Source: Auanema rhodensis (Eukaryota > Nematoda > Chromadorea > Rhabditida > Rhabditidae). Taken from it: a stretch of 64,000 bases of DNA. A model generated the notes under the pieces. The model worked only from the letters and a program-made list of their open reading frames with translations, did not search any database and was not told the DNA's origin. Position 1 is the stretch's first letter; each line of letters opens with the position of its first letter. Shown here piece after piece: positions 55,443 to 64,000 of the stretch. The stretch is from positions 22,878,001 through 22,942,000 of the forward strand of contig OZ059897.1 of NCBI GenBank assembly GCA_964057225.1, given 5' to 3'. The position numbers and the translations under genes were made by a program.

Positions 55443-58432
55443 AACCAATATCAATAAAAATTTGTTTTTAGACTAATATGGACATGGGAAATCTAATTTT
55501 GAAAACCGCATCTCTTTATCTTTCACGTGAAGCGAGTTACATACCAAGTGCACATCACGTGTACATTTAATTAGCATAAATTAAAGTTCACGTAAATTTC
55601 AAAGTCATGGTTACCATGCACCAATATCAATAAAAATTTGTTTTTAGACTAATATGGACATGGGGAATCTAATTTTGAAAACCGCATCTCTTCATCTTTC
55701 ACGTGAAGCGAGTTACATACCAAGTGCACATCACGTGTACATTTAATTAGCATAAATTAAAGTTCACGTAAATTTCAAAGTCATGGTTACCATTCACCAA
55801 TATCAATAAAAATTTGTTTTTAGACTAATATGGACATGGGGAATCTAATTTTGAAAACCGCATCTCTTTATCTTTCACGTGAAGCGAGTTACATACCAAG
55901 TGCACATCACGTGTATATTTAATTAGCATAAATTAAAGTTCACGTAAATTTCAAAGTCATGGTTACCATGCACCAATATCAATAAAAATTTGTTTTTAGA
56001 CTAATATGGACATGGGGAATCTAATTTTGAAAACCGCATCTCTTCATCTTTCACGTGAAGCGAGTTACATACCAAGTGCACATCACGTGTACATTTAATT
56101 AGCATAAATTAAAGTTCACGTAAATTTCAAAGTCATGGTTACCATGAACCAATATCAATAAAAATTTGTTTTTAGACTAATATGGACATGGGGAATCTAA
56201 TTTTGAAAACCGCATCTCTTTATCTTTCACGTGAAGCGAGTTACATACCAAGTGCACATCACGTGTACATTTAATTAGCATAAATTAAAGTTCACGTAAA
56301 TTTCAAAGTCATGGTTACCATGCACCAATATCAATAAAAATTTGTTTTTAGACTAATATGGACATGGGGAATCTAATTTTGAAAACCGCATCTCTTTATC
56401 TTTCACGTGAAGCGAGTTACATACCAAGTGCACATCACGTGTACATTTAATTAGCATAAATTAAAGTTCACGTAAATTTCAAAGTCATGGTTACCATGAA
56501 CCAATATCAATAAAAATTTGTTTTTAGACTAATATGGACATGGGGAATCTAATTTTGAAAACCGCATCTCTTTATCTTTCACGTGAAGCGAGTTACATAC
56601 CAAGTGCACATCACGTGTACATTTAATTAGCATAAATTAAAGTTCACGTAAATTTCAAAGTCATGGTTACCATGCACCAATATCAATAAAAATTTGTTTT
56701 TAGACTAATATGGACATGGGGAATCTAATTTTGAAAACCGCATCTCTTTATCTTTCACGTGAAGCGAGTTACATACCAAGTGCACATCACGTGTACATTT
56801 AATTAGCATAAATTAAAGTTCACGTAAATTTCAAAGTCATGGTTACCATGCACCAATATCAATAAAAATTTGTTTTTAGACTAATATGGACATGGGGAAT
56901 CTAATTTTGAAAACCGCATCTCTTTATCTTTCACGTGAAGCGAGTTACATACCAAGTGCACATCACGTGTACATTTAATTAGCATAAATTAAAGTTCACG
57001 TAAATTTCAAAGTCATGGTTACCATGCACGAATATCAATAAAAATTTGTTTTTAGACTAATATGGACATGGGGAATCTAATTTTGAAAACCGCATCTCGT
57101 TATCTTTCACGTGAAGCGAGTTACATACCAAGTGCACATCACGTGTACATTTAATTAGCATAAATTAAAGTTCACGTAAATTTCAAAGTCATGGTTACCA
57201 TGCACCAATATCAATAAAAATTTGTTTTTAGACTAATATGGACATGGGGAATCTAATTTTGAAAACCGCATCTCTTTATCTTTCACGTGAAGCGAGTTAC
57301 ATACCAAGTGCACATCACGTGTACATTTAATTAGCATAAATTAAAGTTCACGTAAATTTCAAAGTCATGGTTACCATGAACCAATATCAATAAAAATTTG
57401 TTTTTAGACTAATATGGACATGAGGAATCTAATTTTGAAAACCGCATCTCTTTATCTTTCACGTGAAGCGAGTTACATACCAAGTGCACATCACGTGTAC
57501 ATTTAATTAGCATAAATTAAAGTTCACGTAAATTTCAAAGTCATGGTTACCATGCACCAATATCAATAAAAATTTGTTTTTAGACTAATATGGACATGGG
57601 GAATCTAATTTTGAAAACCGCATCTCTTTATCTTTAACGTGAAGCGAGTTACATACCAAGTGCACATCACGTGTACATTTAATTAGCATAAATTAAAGTT
57701 CACGTAAATTTCAAAGTCATGGTTACCATGCACCAATATCAATAAAAATTTGTTTTTAGACTAATATGGACATGGGGAATCTAATTTTGAAAACCGCATC
57801 TCTTTATCTTTCACGTGAAGCGAGTTACATACCAAGTGCACATCACGTGTACATTTAATTAGCATAAATTAAAGTTCACGTAAATTTCAAAGTCATGGTT
57901 ACCATGAACCAATATCAATAAAAATTTGTTTTTAGACTAATATGGACATGGGGAATCTAATTTTGAAAACCGCATCTCTTTATCTTTCACGTGAAGCGAG
58001 TTACATACCAAGTGCCCATCACGTGTACATTTAATTAGCATAAATTAAAGTTCACGTAAATTTCAAAGTCATGGTTACCATGCACCAATATCAATAAAAA
58101 TTTGTTTTTAGACTAATATGGACATGGGGAATCTAATTTTGAAAACCGCATCTCGTTATCTTTCACGTGAAGCGAGTTACATACCAAGTGCACATCACGT
58201 GTACATTTAATTAGCATAAATTAAAGTTCACGTAAATTTCAAAGTCATGGTTACCATGCACCAATATCAATAAAAATTTGTTTTTAGACTAATATGGACA
58301 TGGGGAATCTAATTTTGAAAACCGCATCTCTTTATCTTTCACGTGAAGCGAGTTACATACCAAGTGCACATCACGTGTACATTTAATTAGCATAAATTAA
58401 AGTTCACGTAAATTTCAAAGTCATGGTTACCA
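55443..58432. repeat. Right subdomain, first part
   Basis: Mostly CACC and AACC units near consensus. T77C marks 55617 and 55969. The unit at 55793 is TTCACC with C124T, an allele otherwise confined to the left 4.5 kb. T75G (TCTCGTT) appears at 57025 and 58081, and A112C (GTGCCCAT, which removes the GTGCAC palindrome) at 57905. The unit at 57553 has C84A, altering box 1. G47A marks 57377. Confidence 0.7.
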
Positions 58433-61400
58433 TGCACCAATATCAATAAAAATTTGTTTTTAGACTAATATGGACATGGGGAATCTAATTTTGAAAACCG
58501 CATCTCTTTATCTTTCACGTGAAGCGAGTTACATACCAAGTGCACATCACGTGTACATTTAATTAGCATAAATTAAAGTTCACGTAAATTTCAAAGTCAT
58601 GGTTACCATGAACCAATATCAATAAAAATTTGTTTTTAGACTAATATGGACATGAGGAATCTAATTTTGAAAACCGCATCTCTTTATCTTTCACGTGAAG
58701 CGAGTTACATACCAAGTGCACATCACGTGTACATTTAATTAGCATAAATTAAAGTTCACGTAAATTTCAAAGTCATGGTTACCATGCACCAATATCAATA
58801 AAAATTTGTTTTTAGACTAATATGGACATGGGGAATCTAATTTTGAAAACCGCATCTCTTTATCTTTCACGTGAAGCGAGTTACATACCAAGTGCACATC
58901 ACGTGTACATTTAATTAGCATAAATTAAAGTTCACGTAAATTTCAAAGTCATGGTTACCATGCACCAATATCAATAAAAATTTGTTTTTAGACTAATATG
59001 GACATGGGGAATCTAATTTTGAAAACCGCATCTCTTTATCTTTCACGTGAAGCGAGTTACATACCAAGTGCACATCACGTGTACATTTAATTAGCATAAA
59101 TTAAAGTTCACGTAAATTTCAAAGTCATGGTTACCATGAACCAATATCAATAAAAATTTGTTTTTAGACTAATATGGACATGGGGAATCTAATTTTGAAA
59201 ACCGCATCTCTTTATCTTTCACGTGAAGCGAGTTACATACCAAGTGCACATCACGTGTACATTTAATTAGCATAAATTAAAGTTCACGTAAATTTCAAAG
59301 TCATGGTTACCATGCACCAATATCAATAAAAATTTGTTTTTAAACTAATATGGACATGGGGAATCTAATTTTGAAAACCGCATCTCTTTATCTTTCACGT
59401 GAAGCGAGTTACATACCAAGTGCACATCACGTGTACATTTAATTAGCATAAATTAAAGTTCACGTAAATTTCAAAGTCATGGTTACCATGCACCAATATC
59501 AATAAAAATTTGTTTTTAGACTAATATGGACATGGGGAATCTAATTTTGAAAACCGCATCTCTTTATCTTTCACGTGAAGCGAGTTACATACCAAGTGCA
59601 CATCACGTGTACATTTAATTAGCATAAATTAAAGTTCACGTAAATTTCAAAGTCATGGTTACCATGAACCAATATCAATAAAAATTTGTTTTTAGACTAA
59701 TATGGACATGGGGAATCTAATTTTGAAAACCGCATCTCTTTATCTTTCACGTGAAGCGAGTTACATACCAAGTGCCCATCACGTGTACATTTAATTAGCA
59801 TAAATTAAAGTTCACGTAAATTTCAAAGTCATGGTTACCATGCACCAATATCAATAAAAATTTGTTTTTAGACTAATATGGACATGGGGAATCTAATTTT
59901 GAAAACCGCATCTCGTTATCTTTCACGTGAAGCGAGTTACATACCAAGTGCACATCACGTGTACATTTAATTAGCATAAATTAAAGTTCACGTAAATTTC
60001 AAAGTCATGGTTACCATGCACCAATATCAATAAAAATTTGTTTTTAGACTAATATGGACATGGGGAATCTAATTTTGAAAACCGCATCTCTTTATCTTTC
60101 ACGTGAAGCGAGTTACATACCAAGTGCACATCACGTGTACATTTAATTAGCATAAATTAAAGTTCACGTAAATTTCAAAGTCATGGTTACCATGCACCAA
60201 TATCAATAAAAATTTGTTTTTAGACTAATATGGACATGGGGAATCTAATTTTGAAAACCGCATCTCTTTATCTTTCACGTGAAGCGAGTTACATACCAAG
60301 TGCACATCACGTGTACATTTAATTAGCATAAATTAAAGTTCACGTAAATTTCAAAGTCATGGTTACCATGCACCAATATCAATAAAAATTTGTTTTTAGA
60401 CTAATATGGACATGGGGAATCTAATTTTGAAAACCGCATCTCTTTATCTTTCACGTGAAGCGAGTTACATACCAAGTGCACATCACGTGTACATTTAATT
60501 AGCATAAATTAAAGTTCACGTAAATTTCAAAGTCATGGTTACCATGAACCAATATCAATAAAAATTTGTTTTTAGACTAATATGGACATGGGGAATCTAA
60601 TTTTGAAAACCGCATCTCTTTATCTTTCACGTGAAGCGAGTTACATACCAAGTGCACATCACGTGTACATTTAATTAGCATAAATTAAAGTTCACGTAAA
60701 TTTCAAAGTCATGGTTACCATGCACCAATATCAATAAAAATTTGTTTTTAGACTAATATGGACATGGGGAATCTAATTTTGAAAACCGCATCTCTTTATC
60801 TTTCACGTGAAGCGAGTTACATACCAAGTGCACATCACGTGTACATTTAATTAGCATAAATTAAAGTTCACGTAAATTTCAAAGTCATGGTTACCATGAA
60901 CCAATATCAATAAAAATTTGTTTTTAGACTAATATGGACATGGGGAATCTAATTTTGAAAACCGCATCTCTTTATCTTTCACGTGAAGCGAGTTACATAC
61001 CAAGTGCACATCACGTGTACATTTAATTAGCATAAATTAAAGTTCACGTAAATTTCAAAGTCATGGTTACCATGAACCAATATCAATAAAAATTTGTTTT
61101 TAGAATAATATGGACATGGGAAATCTAATTTTGAAAACCGCATCTCTTTATCTTTCACGTGAAGCGAGTTACATACCAAGTGCACATCACGTGTACATTT
61201 AATTAGCATAAATTAAAGTTCACGTAAATTTCAAAGTCATGGTTACCATGAAGCAATATCAATAAAAATTTGTTTTTAGACTAATATGGACATGGGGAAT
61301 CAAATTTTGAAAACCGCATCTCTTTATCTTTCACGTGAAGCGAGTTACATACCAAGTGCACATCACGTGTACATTTAATTAGCATAAATTAAAGTTCACG

Positions 61401-64000
61401 TAAATTTCAAAGTCATGGTTACCATGCACCAATATCAATAAAAATTTGTTTTTAGAATAATATGGACATGGGAAATCTAATTTTGAAAACCGCATCTCTT
61501 TATCTTTCACGTGAAGCGAGTTACATACCAAGTGCACATCACGTGTACATTTAATTAGCATAAATTAAAGTTCACGTAAATTTCAAAGTCATGGTTACCA
61601 TGAAGCAATATCAATAAAAATTTGTTTTTAGACTAATATGGACATGGGGAATCAAATTTTGAAAACCGCATCTCTTTATCTTTCACGTGAAGCGAGTTAC
61701 ATACCAAGTGCACATCACGTGTACATTTAATTAGCATAAATTAAAGTTCACGTAAATTTCAAAGTCATGGTTACCATGCACCAATATCAATAAAAATTTG
61801 TTTTTAGACTAATATGGACATGGGGAATCTAATTTTGAAAACCGCATCTCTTTATCTTTCACGTGAAGCGAGTTACATACCAAGTGCACATCACGTGTAC
61901 ATTTAATTAGCATAAATTAAAGTTCACGTAAATTTCAAAGTCATGGTTACCATGAACCAATATCAATAAAAATTTGTTTTTAGACTAATATGGACATGGG
62001 GAATCTAATTTTGAAAACCGCATCTCTTTATCTTTCACGTGAAGCGAGTTACATACCAAGTGCACATCACGTGTACATTTAATTAGCATAAATTAAAGTT
62101 CACGTAAATTTCAAAGTCATGGTTACCATGCACCAATATCAATAAAAATTTGTTTTTAGACTAATATGGACATGGGGAATCTAATTTTGAAAACCGCATC
62201 TCTTTATCTTTCACGTGAAGCGAGTTACATACCAAGTGCACATCACGTGTACATTTAATTAGCATAAATTAAAGTTCACGTAAATTTCAAAGTCATGGTT
62301 ACCATGCACCAATATCAATAAAAATTTGTTTTTAGACTAATATGGACATGGGGAATCTAATTTTGAAAACCGCATCTCTTTATCTTTCACGTGAAGCGAG
62401 TTACATACCAAGTGCACATCACGTGTACATTTAATTAGCATAAATTAAAGTTCACGTAAATTTCAAAGTCATGGTTACCATGAACCAATATCAATAAAAA
62501 TTTGTTTTTAGACTAATATGGACATGGGGAATCTAATTTTGAAAACCGCATCTCTTTATCTTTCACGTGAAGCGAGTTACATACCAAGTGCACATCACGT
62601 GTACATTTAATTAGCATAAATTAAAGTTCACGTAAATTTCAAAGTCATGGTTACCATGCACCAATATCAATAAAAATTTGTTTTTAAACTAATATGGACA
62701 TGGGGAATCTAATTTTGAAAACCGCATCTCTTTATCTTTCACGTGAAGCGAGTTACATACCAAGTGCACATCACGTGTACATTTAATTAGCATAAATTAA
62801 AGTTCACGTAAATTTCAAAGTCATGGTTACCATGCACCAATATCAATAAAAATCTGTTTTTAGACTAATATGGACATGGGGAATCTAATTTTGAAAACCG
62901 CATCTCTTTATCTTTCACGTGAAGCGAGTTACATACCAAGTGAACATCACGTGTACATTTAATTAGCATAAATTAAAGTTCACGTAAATTTCAAAGTCAT
63001 GGTTACCATGAACCAATATCAATAAAAATTTGTTTTTAGACTAATATGGACATGGGGAATCTAATTTTGAAAACCGCATCTCTTTATCTTTCACGTGAAG
63101 CGAGTTACATACCAAGTGCCCATCACGTGTACATTTAATTAGCATAAATTAAAGTTCACGTAAATTTCAAAGTCATGGTTACCATGCACCAATATCAATA
63201 AAAATTTGTTTTTAGACTAATATGGACATGGGGAATCTAATTTTGAAAACCGCATCTCGTTATCTTTCACGTGAAGCGAGTTACATACCAAGTGCACATC
63301 ACGTGTACATTTAATTAGCATAAATTAAAGTTCACGTAAATTTCAAAGTCATGGTTACCATGCACGAATATCAATAAAAATTTGTTTTTAGACTAATATG
63401 GACATGGGGAATCTAATTTTGAAAACCGCATCTCTTTATCTTTCACGTGAAGCGAGTTACATACCAAGTGCACATCACGTGTACATTTAATTAGCATAAA
63501 TTAAAGTTCACGTAAATTTCAAAGTCATGGTTACCATGCACCAATATCAATAAAAATTTGTTTTTAGACTAATATGGACATGGGGAATCTAATTTTGAAA
63601 ACCGCATCTCTTTATCTTTCACGTGAAGCGAGTTACATACCAAGTGCACATCACGTGTACATTTAATTAGCATAAATTAAAGTTCACGTAAATTTCAAAG
63701 TCATGGTTACCATGCACCAATATCAATAAAAATTTGTTTTTAGACTAATATGGACATGGTGAATCTAATTTTGAAAACCGCATCTCTTTATCTTTCACGT
63801 GAAGCGAGTTACATACCAAGTGCACATCACGTGTACATTTAATTAGCATAAATTAAAGTTCACGTAAATTTCAAAGTCATGGTTACCATGAACCAATATC
63901 AATAAAAATTTGTTTTTAGACTAATATGGACATGGGGAATCTAATTTTGAAAACCGCATCTCTTTATCTTTCACGTGAAGCGAGTTACATACCAAGTGCA
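58433..64000. repeat. Right subdomain, 10- and 19-monomer offsets
   Basis: The pair AACC with A112C then CACC with T75G occurs at 57905/58081, 59665/59841 and 63009/63185, giving offsets of 10 monomers (1,760 bp) and then 19 (3,344 bp). G31A (TAAACTAA) precedes the last two pairs at 59313 and 62657. Units from 61777 to the window end follow those from 58433 to about 60656 with few differences, such as CACG at 63361 against CACC at 60017, and GGTGA at 63713. The extra nine monomers in the longer period include the doubled dimer. The array continues past base 64000. Confidence 0.77.
61073..61776. repeat. Doubled dimer (2 x 352 bp) with linked private alleles
   Basis: Units at 61073 and 61425 share C33A (TAGAATAAT) and G49A (GGGAAAT). 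The units after them, at 61249 and 61601, are AAGC with T54A (ATCAAAT). The pair is therefore repeated in tandem, differing only at position 3 of the first unit. C33A and T54A are not seen elsewhere, and G49A recurs only at 55441. C33A removes a TAG stop on the minus strand, which makes the two 60-codon reading frames at 61027-61209 and 61379-61561. Those are by-products of the repeat, not genes. Confidence 0.85.

Larger units (their letters stand above)
1..64000. repeat. 176-bp tandem satellite array, 363 complete monomers plus a partial
   Basis: Every part of the window is a copy of one 176-bp unit in the same orientation. Unit starts fall exactly on 1+176n: checked for example at 2641, 5281, 7921, 10561, 21121, 31681, 42241, 52801, 63361 and 63889. 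No net indel accumulates over 64 kb. Neighbouring units differ at only a few sites, mostly at recurrent positions (2, 3, 5, 6, 20, 47, 74, 77, 87, 106, 116, 138, 164). Both ends of the window lie within the array, so its full length is unknown. Size, AT-richness, homogeneity and higher-order structure match centromeric or pericentromeric satellites of plants or animals. That role is inferred from the type of DNA. I do not recognise the monomer and assign no species. No gene, transposon or unique sequence interrupts it. Confidence 0.99.

Noticed and set aside
61027-61209. A 60-codon minus-strand reading frame starting at 61209
   Set aside because: It lies wholly inside satellite units, exists only because C33A removes a stop, and shows no domain or signal. 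The same frame repeats 352 bp away because the dimer is duplicated.
61379-61561. A second, identical 60-codon minus-strand reading frame
   Set aside because: It is the duplicate of the frame at 61027-61209 produced by the tandem dimer. Identical residues reflect repeat identity, not conservation of a protein.
1-64000. CRISPR array
   Set aside because: Repeats are 176 bp and directly abutting, with no unique spacers between short repeats and no cas genes.
1-64000. Prokaryotic origin with iterons or a regulatory array
   Set aside because: Iterons are about 20 bp and few. A run of at least 363 units of 176 bp with HOR structure is characteristic of eukaryotic satellite DNA.
1-64000. Transposon or retroelement insertion
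   Set aside because: Register is kept across the whole window. I found no terminal repeats, target-site duplications or non-satellite segments.

Overview
The whole 64,000-base window is one uninterrupted, head-to-tail satellite DNA array. The unit is 176 bp and AT-rich: monomer 1 has 57 G/C of 176, about 32%. Monomer starts fall at 1 + 176n from base 1 (n=0) to base 63,889 (n=363). That gives 363 complete units plus 112 bases of a 364th, and I found no net insertion or deletion at any checkpoint. Both window edges lie inside the array, so the real array is longer than 64 kb. I see no protein-coding gene, RNA gene, transposon, CRISPR array or unique sequence.

The window suggests a eukaryotic chromosome. 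A nucleosome-sized AT-rich unit, near-identical neighbours and higher-order repeats (HORs) over tens of kilobases are typical of centromeric or pericentromeric satellites. The unit length fits many plant centromere satellites (about 150-180 bp) but also several animal families. I do not recognise the monomer, so I assign neither species nor family. A centromeric role is inference only.

Each monomer carries a 13-bp dyad across the unit junction (a BstEII-type GGTNACC core), a perfect 10-bp palindrome TTCACGTGAA, and two more TCACGT boxes. The three boxes start 32 and 33 bp apart, close to three helical turns. An AATAAA hexamer and A/T-rich tracts sit near the unit start.

Layout, left to right. 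1-5.9 kb: variable left domain marked by A106T, C124T and G87A. 5.9-11.9 kb: 17-monomer HOR (2,992 bp). 11.9-14.6 kb: mixed units. 14.6-15.7 kb: doubled trimer (528 bp). 16.7-20.3 kb: 10-monomer duplication (1,760 bp). 21.3-26.8 kb: 14-monomer HOR (2,464 bp). 28.2-31.5 kb: mosaic of blocks copied from about 16.4-17.4 and 19.4-21.8 kb. 34.1-39.6 kb: 15-monomer HOR (2,640 bp). 39.6-41.2 kb: 5-monomer duplication (880 bp). 41.5-55.4 kb: nested copies built from trimers and a tetramer (704 bp), including a copy 8,976 bp away. 55.4-64 kb: right domain with 10- and 19-monomer offsets and a doubled dimer at 61.1-61.8 kb.

The array therefore has no single HOR. It is a chain of local HORs with different periods, all in perfect 176-bp register, as expected from repeated unequal exchange or conversion-like copying between in-register monomers. 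Variant positions below use monomer numbering with base 1 of the window as position 1.
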